Shown here one piece after another: positions 43,575 to 53,225 of a DNA stretch of 64,000 nucleotides. The DNA is from Spirochaetae bacterium HGW-Spirochaetae-2. Its GTDB lineage: Bacteria; Spirochaetota; Spirochaetia; Sphaerochaetales; Sphaerochaetaceae. Position 1 is the first letter of the stretch, and the number at the start of each line of letters is the position of its first letter. A program made the position numbers and the translations under genes. The stretch covers positions 1 to 64,000 of the forward strand of contig PGXW01000009.1 of the NCBI GenBank assembly GCA_002839355.1, read 5' to 3'. Below the pieces are notes generated by a model. It was given only the letters and a program-made list of their open reading frames with translations. It did no database searches and had not been told where the DNA came from.

Positions 43575-45155
43575 TCAAGAAAACAGCCGGTTCGCATGAA
43601 ACGCATCGATCGCCTCCAGGACCGCGCCTCCGATGGCACGGGCCTTGTCCGATACACTCGCGCAATGCCCGACTATCCCACGGGGATCAATATCTGCGAT
43701 CTTGAAACCCTTTGGAACCTGCAAGCCATCGTGCAACAGTCCCCGTAGGACACCATTTATCGTTGCCGGAACATCGACACTTCCGATCCGACAGACGACC
43801 TGCCCTTTGGTGACCATATCGCCGATCGAAGCGATTGCCTTGAACACTCCCGCCAGCGGGGCATGGATCACACGCTCGGCACCAAATCCATCGATTATTC
43901 CCGGTACACCGGTATTATCGGCGGCTCTTCCGGTAGTGAGGATCCTGCCCAGATCGTGCCCGCGCTGTGTCTCGACCACCACATGGCAATCCTCTCCGGC
44001 GGTGAAACCGGGTCCGAGTGCCACGACAAGGGGTGCCATGTCACGGGATGTTCCCATGTTGCGTTTGGCTATGATGGCATCCACCACAACCGCCGGACGC
44101 ATCGACTGGATGGACGCTCCCTGCGCATCGCAGAGCAGGGCAACCTCGCCAGCATCCATGATCGACTTCGCCTGCCGGTCGGACAACGCCTTCCTGCAAA
44201 CGATTCCCTCGACGGTCGCAGTCTGGTTGTAGACCGCTTCCGAGAAGGCTACGGTCCTGCGGATGGTGGTCGGCTGGTCGGTCTCCAGCGCCAGGACACG
44301 ATATCCTCCCCGGTGCAGCCGGCAGATCACTCCGGTCGCCAGGTCGCCAGCTCCACGGACTATCACCAGGTTCTCGGCTTTACGGCTGAGCGAACGGCCA
44401 TCGGTGTTGTGGAGCACCATCATGATTTCGGCAACCACTCCGACTGCAATCTGTTCGGGGGTCTCGGATCCGATGTCGAGTCCGATCGGACTATGGAAAC
44501 GCTGCAATGCTTTAGCGGTGACACCCTTTTCATCACGAAGGTATCGCCTGAAACCGTTGACCTTGGTACGGCTTCCCAACATACCGATATACCGTGCGGG
44601 CGAGCCGATAACTCGTTCCAGCACCTGCTTGTCCAGATTATGCGTGGCGATGACCAAAGCGCAATCACTGTCTATTTGTAGCGTGGCGAGTGCTTCTTCC
44701 ACAGTGGCTCCGACGTGGAAAGCGCTGACCCACGGGAACCGCTGTTGCGTGGCGAATTCGGCGCGGGTCTCGACCAATTCGATATAAAAGGAGCACCCTG
44801 CGGCCAACCGGGCGATCTCCAGGTTCACATGGCCGCCTCCGATCAGGATCAGCCGCGACGAGGGCGCGATTACTTCGATGAACATCTCGACGGCCCCTCC
44901 GCAGTTGTGGCCTTCCGCCACGGTGAGGGACATGTTCATGCTCTCGCTGCGCCGTTGTCCGATCAAGACCTGTGCCCGCTGGATCGCCGCAAACTCCGAG
45001 GCTCCCCCTCCGACAGTGCCGAATGTGGTTCCATCGGCCAATACTATCATCCTGGCTTGGCTACGCGGTGTGGATCCTTCGCTTTTGGTGATGGTCACGA
45101 GGGCGAAGGCGATATTCTTGCGCTCCAGTTCGGCGGCTTTCTCAAACAGATTCAC
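43575..45155 (-). CDS. XdhC-YqeB fusion, selenium-dependent molybdenum hydroxylase maturation protein
   Basis: 526 residues. The N-terminal half is XdhC/CoxI-like (FALVTITKSEGSTPRSQARM, GTVGGGASE, LILIGGGHVN, YIGMLGSRTK). The C-terminal half is YqeB-like (VIVRGAGDLATGVICRLHRGGYRV, VVALGPGFTAGEDCHVVVET). This is the EF2563-type arrangement of the selenium-labile hydroxylase pathway. The frame is open to an ATG at 45179 that has no usable ribosome site. AAGGAG lies about six bases before the GTG at 45155, and VNLFEKAAELERKN matches the XdhC family start, so 45155 is chosen. Overlaps yqeC by 14 bases. Confidence 0.9.
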   Translation of the reverse strand: MNLFEKAAELERKNIAFALVTITKSEGSTPRSQARMIVLADGTTFGTVGGGASEFAAIQRAQVLIGQRRSESMNMSLTVAEGHNCGGAVEMFIEVIAPSSRLILIGGGHVNLEIARLAAGCSFYIELVETRAEFATQQRFPWVSAFHVGATVEEALATLQIDSDCALVIATHNLDKQVLERVIGSPARYIGMLGSRTKVNGFRRYLRDEKGVTAKALQRFHSPIGLDIGSETPEQIAVGVVAEIMMVLHNTDGRSLSRKAENLVIVRGAGDLATGVICRLHRGGYRVLALETDQPTTIRRTVAFSEAVYNQTATVEGIVCRKALSDRQAKSIMDAGEVALLCDAQGASIQSMRPAVVVDAIIAKRNMGTSRDMAPLVVALGPGFTAGEDCHVVVETQRGHDLGRILTTGRAADNTGVPGIIDGFGAERVIHAPLAGVFKAIASIGDMVTKGQVVCRIGSVDVPATINGVLRGLLHDGLQVPKGFKIADIDPRGIVGHCASVSDKARAIGGAVLEAIDAFHANRLFS

Positions 45156-45972
45156 AATATGCTCCTTCCGGGTAGGCATTCCCCGCTACATGTCCATGGT
45201 GCTCCATGCGGTCAAGATGCCAGCTTCCGCACACGATATCGAACGGTTTGCCTTGCCATCGGTTAGCCATGGCTTCCAGGACCGATTCGGCTTCTGCCGA
45301 TGAAATAGTGTCGCTTTGATTGCAAAACACAATTACCGGTACCATCGCGCTGCCTTTCAGCAGCCCTTCGTGGTGCTCCAACAGCAAACGGTACACCTGT
45401 GGGGTTACCAGTGTTCCTCCGTACCGGATCAGAAGACGGAACCTGTCCGAAAGATACATGACCTGCTCGTCCAACGAACGGCCGAGAGCTTTCAGACCTA
45501 CCACAACAATAACGAGTTCTGTTATGTCAGGTATAACAGGATCCCGCTGGGCATGGATCCTCAACGGCAAACCGCGGGCTCCGTCGCCTTCGACCAGGAC
45601 CCTGTCGAACCGTCTTGCCACCTTGGCAATGGTTTCCCTGGGAGGTGCGGCCAGCTTGTCTGTGGATTCGAGGCCGAAAAGGACTACCTGACCGCCCCTC
45701 GGTTCGGGCAAATCACCTCCGCCATGCGTATAGGGCACGAATTGTTCAAACGGGTATGCATGTACCGCAGGATGCGCCAGATGGGTACTGGTAGTCACCA
45801 GAACGCTCAGTCCCCGATCGGCCCATAACCGCGCCATCTGTTCCACGGTCGTGGTCTTACCACCGCTTCCCGTGACGGTGATGCAACGTGGAACGGACCC
45901 GGCACGGTTTGAGATGACGGCATCAAGGGCCGCGGCAAGTCTTTTTGAAGAGATCGGGGTTGGAAGTGCCAT
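45142..45972 (-). CDS. yqeC: Selenium cofactor biosynthesis protein YqeC
   Basis: 276 residues. P-loop TGSGGKTTT (about 34-42), TTSTHLAHP, RVLVEGDGARGLPLRIH and VVVGLKALGRSLD, the YqeC signature. Its genes occur with yqeB, selD and molybdenum hydroxylases; the exact reaction is not established. First gene of the four-gene selenium operon. GGGAGGG is unusually far from the ATG (about 15 bases). Confidence 0.88.
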   Translation of the reverse strand: MALPTPISSKRLAAALDAVISNRAGSVPRCITVTGSGGKTTTVEQMARLWADRGLSVLVTTSTHLAHPAVHAYPFEQFVPYTHGGGDLPEPRGGQVVLFGLESTDKLAAPPRETIAKVARRFDRVLVEGDGARGLPLRIHAQRDPVIPDITELVIVVVGLKALGRSLDEQVMYLSDRFRLLIRYGGTLVTPQVYRLLLEHHEGLLKGSAMVPVIVFCNQSDTISSAEAESVLEAMANRWQGKPFDIVCGSWHLDRMEHHGHVAGNAYPEGAYCESV

Positions 45973-45994
45973 GTGACGAGTCTACCACCCTCCC

Positions 45995-46000
45995 ATTATA
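45995..46000 (-). promoter_or_regulatory. -10 box of the selenium operon
   Basis: Perfect TATAAT on the minus strand (46000-45995), 22 bases before the yqeC ATG. No good -35 box at the usual distance, so an activator may be needed. Confidence 0.4.
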
Positions 46001-46090
46001 CAGTCAATAATATAACGGCAAGACACTGAAACCGCAAAGATTTCCAAATCCCGCGAAACACGTGTATACTGGAGGTATGGAGGAGGACGT

Positions 46091-47065
46091 ATGCGATACC
46101 TGACCATACAACGGATACCTGTCCCAGTCTCGAAGATTGCGTTGGGCAGCACCTACTTCGGCACCACGATCCCTGAAAAGACGGTCATGGCCATGTTGGA
46201 TGCCTTCGCGACCGCGAACGGCACGGCACTCGATACGGCACGTGTCTATGGCCAGGATTATCCCGGAGGCCCCAGTCCCAGCGAATCGGTGATCGGCAAG
46301 TGGCTCTCGGAGACCGGCATGCGCAAACGCATGGTTCTGGCTACCAAGGGAATGCACCCCAGTGGCGATGGCAAGAGCCGATTCACCTACCGGGACCTCA
46401 TGAACGACATCGAGATGAGCCAAGAGTCGCTGGGTAGCGAGACGTTCGACATCTGGTTCCTCCACCGAGATGATCCGCAGGTTCCTGTCGGTGAGATCAT
46501 GGACATGATGGCTCCTTTGGTACAATCGGGCATCATACGGGTTCTCGGTGCTTCCAATTGGACCACCGGCAGGATCGAAGCCGCCAACGCCTATGCCACG
46601 GCACATGGGCTTCCGACATTCGCCACCAGCGAGATTCAGTGGAGTCTTGCCAGCAGTACCCCGGAAAGCTGGAACGACCCATCCTTGGTGTGCATGGACA
46701 GCGACTCGTTGGTCTGGTATAGGAAGGAACGGATGCCCATATTCGCCTTCAGCTCCCAGTCGAAAGGATTCTTCAGCAAAGCCATTGCCCATGGACTGGC
46801 AGGATTGAACGAAAAGAGCCGCTCACGGTTCCTGAATCCCGACAATGAGGCGAAGATCGAGCGGGTACGCACCATCTCGGAGAACACCGGTTTGAGTCCT
46901 GCGGCGATAGCCACCGGCTATATCACCAACGAGGACCCCTCTTCGGTGGCGATCGTGGGCTGCTCCTCGGTCGGACAACTGGAAGACACCCTCACCGGTG
47001 CCGATGTGCTGCTCAGTCCTTCCCAATTGGACTATCTGGCGGGGGAACGGCAAGATGCAACATGA
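46091..47065 (+). CDS. Aldo/keto reductase
   Basis: 324 residues. Catalytic tetrad region: ALDTARVYGQDYPGGPSE-like (D48, Y53 area), K in VLATKGMHP, H in DIWFLHRDDP; NADP-binding IVGCSSVGQLEDTL near the end. GGAGGAGG four bases before ATG 46091 gives strong translation, and a TATACT box lies at 46065-46070. It shares an operon with the DUF2804 protein. Substrate unknown; sugar or keto-sugar relatives are common in this branch. Confidence 0.9.
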   Translation: MRYLTIQRIPVPVSKIALGSTYFGTTIPEKTVMAMLDAFATANGTALDTARVYGQDYPGGPSPSESVIGKWLSETGMRKRMVLATKGMHPSGDGKSRFTYRDLMNDIEMSQESLGSETFDIWFLHRDDPQVPVGEIMDMMAPLVQSGIIRVLGASNWTTGRIEAANAYATAHGLPTFATSEIQWSLASSTPESWNDPSLVCMDSDSLVWYRKERMPIFAFSSQSKGFFSKAIAHGLAGLNEKSRSRFLNPDNEAKIERVRTISENTGLSPAAIATGYITNEDPSSVAIVGCSSVGQLEDTLTGADVLLSPSQLDYLAGERQDAT

Positions 47066-48092
47066 AGTAACCGACCGTCAGGACCTGCTCGATGTAAAGG
47101 GACGGATAATCGAAGAAGGTTGGGCACGCAACGCGGTATGGAAATATGATCGGCGCATGATCAAGGCATCGGCGCTGAGGATCAAGGAATGGGACTACTA
47201 TTCGATCATGTCACACGAGCATCGTTTCAGCGTATGCGTCACCTTCAGTGATCTCGGATTCGCCGCTCTGTTTGCCATTGCGTTTGTTGACATGGCTTCG
47301 GGTAAGGTATCGCAGATCGACACTATCCAACCCTTGAGCTTGGGAAAACTCGGCCTGCCGGCGAACTCCGGAGACCACTCTGTCGCCTGGGCCAACAAGA
47401 AGCTTCGCATCGCATTCAGCCGGAAGGAAGAACGGCGAAGGCTGCTGGTTGCCGCTCCCCAACTGGAACTCCCCGATGGACGGGTCGGAATCGACGCCGA
47501 CCTCACCTTGGTCCAACCACCAAACTCGGAGAGCCTGAATATCGCAACCTCATGGAAAGAGAAGCGGACAGCCTTTTACCTGAACGAGAAGGTCAACTGC
47601 CTCGCTGTCAGCGGAACTGTTCGGTTGGGCAATGATCTGGTCACTCTTGGACCGCACGAATCGTTCGGTGTCCTCGACTGGGGTCGGGGCCGGTGGACCT
47701 ATGTGAACCGTTGGTATTGGGCTTCGGCATCGGGCATGTTGGACGACGTCAGCTTCGGTTTCAATCTCGGCTATGGATTCAGCGACCGCAGTTGTGCCAG
47801 CGAAAATGCGATAATCTACGACCGTCGGATCCACAAGTTGGATGAAGTGGTCTTCACTATTCCACCATCGAGCTATACCGATCCGTGGACCATAACCAGC
47901 GGCGACAACCGCTTCGAGATGACATTCGAACCGATCGTCGACCGGACGTCCGACATCAACCTGCTGCTGGTCAAATCGATCCAACACCAGGTCTTCGGTT
48001 ATTTCACCGGAACCGCCGTATTGGATGACGGGACCAAGTTGGAGATCAAGGATTTCCCTGGTTTTGCCGAGGATGTGTTCAACCGGTATTGA
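47055..48092 (+). CDS. DUF2804 family protein
   Basis: 345 residues, start ATG 47055 overlapping the aldo/keto reductase end by 11 bases. Marks of the family: GWARNAVWKYDRRMIKASALRIKEWDYYSI near the start, FGVLDWGRGRWTYVNRWYWASASG in the middle and GYFTGTAVLDDGTKLEIKDFPGFAEDV at the end. The fold is predicted beta-rich and related to lipocalin/AttH-like proteins; function unknown. Cytosolic, as there is no signal peptide. Confidence 0.82.
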   Translation: MQHEVTDRQDLLDVKGRIIEEGWARNAVWKYDRRMIKASALRIKEWDYYSIMSHEHRFSVCVTFSDLGFAALFAIAFVDMASGKVSQIDTIQPLSLGKLGLPANSGDHSVAWANKKLRIAFSRKEERRRLLVAAPQLELPDGRVGIDADLTLVQPPNSESLNIATSWKEKRTAFYLNEKVNCLAVSGTVRLGNDLVTLGPHESFGVLDWGRGRWTYVNRWYWASASGMLDDVSFGFNLGYGFSDRSCASENAIIYDRRIHKLDEVVFTIPPSSYTDPWTITSGDNRFEMTFEPIVDRTSDINLLLVKSIQHQVFGYFTGTAVLDDGTKLEIKDFPGFAEDVFNRY

Positions 48093-48111
48093 TGAATGTA
48101 CCCCAACCTGT

Positions 48112-48495
48112 TCAGGTACCAGATCTCTGTTCGACCTCCAACACCACATCCTTGCTCTCGGCCAGGGAGCGCATGCGGACGATCCTATTCTCGATCGCCT
48201 TGGGCGAACAATTGAACCGTTCGGACAGCTCCCGTATCGAAGTACCCTTGCACCACTCGAACAGCAGGTCCATCTCGTCGATATCGTGGCGCTGCAAATG
48301 CCAATTGCGTGTGAAATAGGTTTCGCTGAAGGTCTTTCCGCAGGTGGAACACCGGTATCTCCGCACCTGTCGGTCCGGGTCGTTCGGACACCTATAGTAT
48401 CCATGGGGACGATACCATCGTTTTTTCTCGGCATATTCGGGAATGTGGTATCGGCATTCCGGATTGGGACAGGTCTTTGTTTTCGTGTTCAGCAT
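48112..48495 (-). CDS. Orphan zinc-ribbon/helix-turn-helix protein, InsA-like
   Basis: 127 residues from ATG 48495, with AGGAGG nine bases upstream. Contains a double zinc ribbon (CPNPECRYHIPE, then YRCPNDPDRQVRRYRCSTCGKTFSETYF) and a helix-turn-helix (LLFEWCKGTSIRELSERFNCSPKAIENRI). The order zinc ribbon then HTH is that of IS1 InsA and related transposase DNA-binding parts. No catalytic partner or terminal repeat is nearby, so it may be domesticated as a regulator. The frame is also open upstream to 48924 with a further cysteine pair (CCGNC) just before the ATG. Confidence 0.7.
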   Translation of the reverse strand: MLNTKTKTCPNPECRYHIPEYAEKKRWYRPHGYYRCPNDPDRQVRRYRCSTCGKTFSETYFTRNWHLQRHDIDEMDLLFEWCKGTSIRELSERFNCSPKAIENRIVRMRSLAESKDVVLEVEQRSGT

Positions 48496-48733
48496 TGAAG
48501 AGCACCTCCTATACCAACAATTACCGCAACAGTATCCATTCTGCTTCAGTATTTCAAAAAAAATCGCATCCTCAGGTGACAATGATCGACACGCCTTGAA
48601 CAAACGCCAACTATCGTATAGAGTTACTGTAGTTCTGCAATGATTCGACCTCCCAGAACATAATGTAGATGTTACATACCATAGTATCCTGCCTGCCCAG
48701 CTCGCCTGAGATACATCCATATTTAGGAGACCC

Positions 48734-50719
48734 ATGCAACAGTTAGAGAAATTTTCAGCTCTCGGTCTAACAGACCGAACTATTGACGCCCTCATAGCAA
48801 AAGGCTTTGAGGAGCCCACCGCCATCCAGGCAGCTTGTATTCCACTACTTTTGAAAGAACAAGTCGACGTTGTCGGAAGAGCCCAGACCGGAACCGGTAA
48901 GACAGCCGCTTTCGGACTACCCATATTGGAAATCGTAGAACCGGAATTGCAATCGGTTCAAGCCCTTATCCTCTCTCCCACGAGAGAACTCGCAGTGCAG
49001 GTCGGTGCCGAAATCGAATCCTTGCAAGGCGACCGCCACCTGCAGATACTACCGGTGTACGGAGGCTCCTCCATGGACCTCCAGATCCGTCGTCTACGCA
49101 GGGGTGTGCACGTCGTTGCCGGAACCCCCGGCCGTGTGCTCGACCATATCAGACGGGGTACCCTCGATCTGTCGGCGTTGAAGTTCGTGGTGCTCGACGA
49201 AGCCGATGAAATCCTGAACATGGGGTTCATCGAAGATGTCGAATCGATCCTGGAGCAGACACCCAAGGAAAAGCGGATGTTGCTGTTCAGCGCCACCATG
49301 CCGAAACCTATCCTCAAACTCGCCGAACGGTTCATGCACGATTACCGTCTGGTGGAAGCGACACAGGATGGTGGAACTCCGGTATTGACCGACCAACATT
49401 TCTACGAAGTCAGGGAGGGAGACAAGATCGAATTGCTCTGCCGCCTGATCGACATAGCCCCTGCCTTCTATGGTCTGGTGTTTTGCCGTACGAAAATGCA
49501 GAGCGATGAAGTCTGTCGCATGTTGATCGACCGTGCATACAACGCCGAGGCCATCCATGGCGACTTGGCCCAGAAGCAGCGCGAGTTGATCCTCCACAAG
49601 TTCCGGGAGAAGCGGATCACCATTCTTGTCGCCACCGATGTCGCTGCCCGGGGCATCGACGTCCAGGACCTCACCCATGTGATCAACTACACGATTCCAC
49701 AGAATCCCGAGACCTATATCCACCGTATCGGCCGTACCGGTCGTGCCGGCAAATTGGGTACAGCTGTCACCTTCGTGACCCCCAGCGAATCGCGGAGATT
49801 CACCTACATCCGACGTGCTGTCAAAAGCGAAGTCGTGCAGGAGCGGATTCCCGATATCGAAACCGTGGTGGCCATCAAGCGTGAGCGTATCATTAACGGT
49901 ATCGCCGACAGCATAACCGCCGACACCTACGACGACTATAGCGTGATGGCCCAGGATCTGATCGAAATTCATGAACCCAAAGCAATCGTAGCCGCATTGC
50001 TTGAACGCCACTATGGCAGCCAACTCAATGAACGGGCCTACAAACATATCACACAAGCGGAGGACCGGAGCCGCAACCGACGGGAGCAGAGTGCTCCCCG
50101 CGAACGGGACGACCGGTACGCCCGCAGGGACGATTGGGACCGCCGTCGGGACGACTACAACGATGGTCGTCGTCCCGGTGCATCCGATGAAATCAGGCTG
50201 TTCATTGCGAAAGGCCGTTCATCGGGAATGACCAAGCGGCTGTTGGTCGATTACATAAAGGAACATGCCCAGGTGACCGACCACGAAATCGATGGTGTGC
50301 AGGTCATGGAGGACTTCTCCTTCGTGACAGCTCCCGAAGCGGCCGCGCAATTGATTCTCCAATCCTTCTCCTTCATGGAAAACGATGGCAAACCGATCGT
50401 GACCAAAGCCCGTCCGGACAATCCGAACGGAAGGCATTTGGCCGGCAGGCATCGCAGCGACCGCAACGACCGGTATGAACGGCCGTCCGATGGTCGCCGG
50501 GAACCGTATCGTGACAGTGCCAGCGCACGGCCGGTACGGGATGACCGCGGTTATTCCCGCGACGACCGCCAGGGGCGACCCGATCGTCCCGAACAATTCG
50601 ATCGTCGCGACCGATATTCGTATCCAACCGACAGGCAAGTCCCCTCGTATGCGAAGAAAGGTTCGAAGAACCGCTTCAAATCGGGCGGATTCAAGAAGAG
50701 TCCATACAAAGGCCGATAG
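48734..50719 (+). CDS. DEAD-box ATP-dependent RNA helicase (DeaD/CsdA type)
   Basis: 661 residues. Q motif FEEPTAIQ, Walker A AQTGTGKT (50-57), PTRELAVQV, VLDEADEIL, SAT, ARGIDV and HRIGRTGRAG; then a DbpA-type RNA-binding domain (LFIAKGRSSGMTKRLLVDYI) and a long Arg/Asp-rich tail with repeated DRxxRRD units, likely disordered. It unwinds RNA in ribosome assembly and cold adaptation. AGGAG precedes the ATG. About 240 bases separate it from the divergent zinc-ribbon gene. Confidence 0.95.
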   Translation: MQQLEKFSALGLTDRTIDALIAKGFEEPTAIQAACIPLLLKEQVDVVGRAQTGTGKTAAFGLPILEIVEPELQSVQALILSPTRELAVQVGAEIESLQGDRHLQILPVYGGSSMDLQIRRLRRGVHVVAGTPGRVLDHIRRGTLDLSALKFVVLDEADEILNMGFIEDVESILEQTPKEKRMLLFSATMPKPILKLAERFMHDYRLVEATQDGGTPVLTDQHFYEVREGDKIELLCRLIDIAPAFYGLVFCRTKMQSDEVCRMLIDRAYNAEAIHGDLAQKQRELILHKFREKRITILVATDVAARGIDVQDLTHVINYTIPQNPETYIHRIGRTGRAGKLGTAVTFVTPSESRRFTYIRRAVKSEVVQERIPDIETVVAIKRERIINGIADSITADTYDDYSVMAQDLIEIHEPKAIVAALLERHYGSQLNERAYKHITQAEDRSRNRREQSAPRERDDRYARRDDWDRRRDDYNDGRRPGASDEIRLFIAKGRSSGMTKRLLVDYIKEHAQVTDHEIDGVQVMEDFSFVTAPEAAAQLILQSFSFMENDGKPIVTKARPDNPNGRHLAGRHRSDRNDRYERPSDGRREPYRDSASARPVRDDRGYSRDDRQGRPDRPEQFDRRDRYSYPTDRQVPSYAKKGSKNRFKSGGFKKSPYKGR

Positions 50720-50749
50720 ATAAAAAAAACAAAAAAATCGATGATACAT

Positions 50750-50780
50750 GGCAGTTTTCAGGCATCACTTGGAAACTGCC
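50750..50780 (+). terminator. Hairpin after the helicase gene
   Basis: GGCAGTTT / AAACTGCC, an 8-bp stem with a 15-base loop, 30 bases after the stop. No T tract follows. Confidence 0.5.
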
Positions 50781-50843
50781 TCAAAATTGAGTATTATTAC
50801 CTTGCGGTTGTTGCTTTGGATATGACCGCAAGGGATACATGGT

Positions 50844-52055
50844 TTGGAACGTTTGGTAGTCGGGCAATTCAGTGAATCTTTTCCTCCCCTCATGGATGGC
50901 GTCGGATTTGTTGTCAAGAATTATTCCGAACTGCTGCTGGACAAGGGACATCAGGTCTATGCGATAGTCTCCGGTTCCGTTGCGGAAGAGGGATACGAGT
51001 ACGACCGAAACCACGGCATAGACTACACCATCCGCTCCACCATGGTGCCGTTGCCTGGAATCAGTCCCTACGGCATCGTAGTCAAGAACATGGAGTTCCG
51101 TAAGGAAGTCCGTGAAATCGAATTCGATATCCTCCACACCCATGCCCCCTTCTTCCTCGGACGGTTCGCCGAGCAATTGAACCGGCACAAGCAAATCCCC
51201 CTGATCAGCACATTCCACTCCCTCTACAAAGATGATTTCTATGGGTTCACCCACTCGCATACCATGACCGAACATCTGATCCGCATGATACTGCGCCACT
51301 ACAATGCGGCCGACGAAGTGTGGACTCCAACCGAATGGAGCAAACGCAAGTTGCACGGGTACGGTTTCGAGGGAGAAATACAGGTTGTGGAGAACGGGTG
51401 CGATCTCCCCGTACCGACGCCCCAAGAGTACCGGGCCTATGCTGAAGAGGGACATCATATCGTTGGAGTCCCGAAGCATATCCCCCTGCTCCTCTATATC
51501 GGACAATTGAAGAAGGAGAAGAACCTGGAGCTTTTGATAGAGGCATTGGCAATCGCGCATGCCCACCATGCCCAATTCCACATGGTGTTCGTAGGATCCG
51601 GACCAGACAAGGCCCATTTCAAGCGGATGATCGATGATCTCCAGTTGAAATCGCATGTCACCTTCACCGGAAAGATCACCGACAGAGAACAGATAAAGGC
51701 CCTTCTGGCTGCGAGCACACTCTTCCTCTTCCCTTCCCAATACGACACCTCCGCATTGGTGTTGCGCGAAGCGGCGGCATTCAGCTTGCCGCTGCTCAAC
51801 ACGCTCGGGTCCAGCACCGCCGGAGTCTCCACCGACAACGTGAATGGATTCGTTGCCAAGAACAATGCGAAGGATTATGGCCGACGCCTGGTTCAGCTCC
51901 TAGGCCAACCGCAATTGTGCAAAAACGTGGGATTGGAAGCGAACAGCACGCTCTACCGCAATTGGGGCGATGTGGTCGATGAAGTCGAGCAACGGTATCT
52001 CGAATTGAAAGCGAAGGGTCCCAAGGCGAAAAGGAAACGGTTAAACTCCCGGTGA
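50844..52055 (+). CDS. GT4-family glycosyltransferase, probable glycolipid type
   Basis: 403 residues. Opening VGQFSESFPPLMDGVGFVVKNYS with the GxG-like donor segment, HTHAPFFLGRFA, STFHSLYKDDFY, LLLYIGQLKKEKNLELLIEA, and the E-x7-E-like region PSQYDTSALVLREAAAF. This resembles 1,2-diacylglycerol glucosyltransferases, which make membrane glycolipids common in spirochaetes. Start is TTG 50844 with AAGGGA eight bases upstream. It overlaps the convergent MFS gene by 15 bases. Acceptor not determinable from sequence. Confidence 0.85.
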   Translation: MERLVVGQFSESFPPLMDGVGFVVKNYSELLLDKGHQVYAIVSGSVAEEGYEYDRNHGIDYTIRSTMVPLPGISPYGIVVKNMEFRKEVREIEFDILHTHAPFFLGRFAEQLNRHKQIPLISTFHSLYKDDFYGFTHSHTMTEHLIRMILRHYNAADEVWTPTEWSKRKLHGYGFEGEIQVVENGCDLPVPTPQEYRAYAEEGHHIVGVPKHIPLLLYIGQLKKEKNLELLIEALAIAHAHHAQFHMVFVGSGPDKAHFKRMIDDLQLKSHVTFTGKITDREQIKALLAASTLFLFPSQYDTSALVLREAAAFSLPLLNTLGSSTAGVSTDNVNGFVAKNNAKDYGRRLVQLLGQPQLCKNVGLEANSTLYRNWGDVVDEVEQRYLELKAKGPKAKRKRLNSR

Positions 52056-53225
52056 TGCGACAGCACGCTTCAACAGCACTTTCCTGAAAAGGAATATCAT
52101 GACAAGCGATAGTATCGCGAACACGGTGTACGAACCGAACATCCTACCGAAACCGATCCATTCGACCACATAGCCACCGATTCCCGCACCCACGACTGTT
52201 GGAAGCCCGATACCTACCGAAGTGTAGAGTGCCATGCCGACCGCCCGACGTTCGGGAGCGATATTGTTGTTCACGAACATGATCGCAGCCGGATGGAAGA
52301 ATCCATATACGACCGAATGGAACAACTGGCCGACCACAGCACCTGCCAAGGTGGGGATGAGCATGTAGGAGAGCAACCTGAAGCAGAGCCCCAGACTCGA
52401 GATACCGATCAGTATGATCGGACGGACTCCCGAACGGAGCAAACGCCCGCCGAGCAGCATGAAGCCCAGCTCGGTCATCGCAGCGAGAGCCATGAGGATG
52501 CTGACCAACTCCCCGCGATGCAATTCCTCGGTCACATACAGAGGAAAGAAATTCGCGATCGCAGCCATGGCCAGGCGATTCATCGCGATCACGGAGATTC
52601 CGATAATCAGTTTCCTGCTGAACACGGCATCCTTGCCTTTCGAACGCCAAAAGTTCCAGGTAATCTTCCGACGCTCGTGCTTGGCTATCGCCTCGTCGGG
52701 TTTCAACACCGCAAGCGAACCGAGATACAGGCAGGTGGCGATACCAGCCCACAGGAGCATGGACCGGTTGTCGGTCACACGCAGTACCCCACTGAATTGG
52801 AAGAACAGGCTGAAGCTGATGAAACCCAACGTCCCCGAGGAGCGCAACTTGGTGTATTGCCACAAATCCGATCCGATCCGGTGCATGAACATGGCGTCTT
52901 GGATTGGCCAGACGGGCTTGAAGAAAAAGGCCAGCAGGATAATCGAAGCTACTGTGGCAACCGGGTGGCCGAGGAGCGTCAAGGGAATGGTGAAGGCAAA
53001 GGTTCCCATCGTAAGGAACAGGAGTACCATGCGTGGTCGCCCTGTCCTGTCGGCCCAGTCGGCAAGTATGAACGGACTGATGATACCGACAGCTTCGAAC
53101 AGTCCGAGAAGCACGCCGATGCTTGCATGGCTGTATCCGTGGTTGCGGATTATTATCTGCAGGTACGGAACCAGAATTGCCGATATCGTGTGGACGAAAA
53201 ACGCGGGCAGGTACAGTTGCGACAT
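52041..53225 (-). CDS. MFS transporter
   Basis: 394 residues, 12 predicted membrane helices, MFS loop motif ADWADRTGRPRM between helices 2 and 3, and WPIQDAMFMHRIGSDLWQYTKLR, seen in the LacY/NupG/PPPi-like branch. Substrate probably a sugar or nucleoside (inference). No ribosome site; a TACACT box lies six bases before ATG 53225, suggesting a leaderless message. Confidence 0.88.
   Translation of the reverse strand: MSQLYLPAFFVHTISAILVPYLQIIIRNHGYSHASIGVLLGLFEAVGIISPFILADWADRTGRPRMVLLFLTMGTFAFTIPLTLLGHPVATVASIILLAFFFKPVWPIQDAMFMHRIGSDLWQYTKLRSSGTLGFISFSLFFQFSGVLRVTDNRSMLLWAGIATCLYLGSLAVLKPDEAIAKHERRKITWNFWRSKGKDAVFSRKLIIGISVIAMNRLAMAAIANFFPLYVTEELHRGELVSILMALAAMTELGFMLLGGRLLRSGVRPIILIGISSLGLCFRLLSYMLIPTLAGAVVGQLFHSVVYGFFHPAAIMFVNNNIAPERRAVGMALYTSVGIGLPTVVGAGIGGYVVEWIGFGRMFGSYTVFAILSLVMIFLFRKVLLKRAVASPGV

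Noticed and set aside
48496-48924. Upstream extension of the zinc-ribbon gene as part of the protein.
   Set aside because: The AGGAGG site supports ATG 48495, and the extension runs antisense into the helicase gene. Kept only as a question in the findings.
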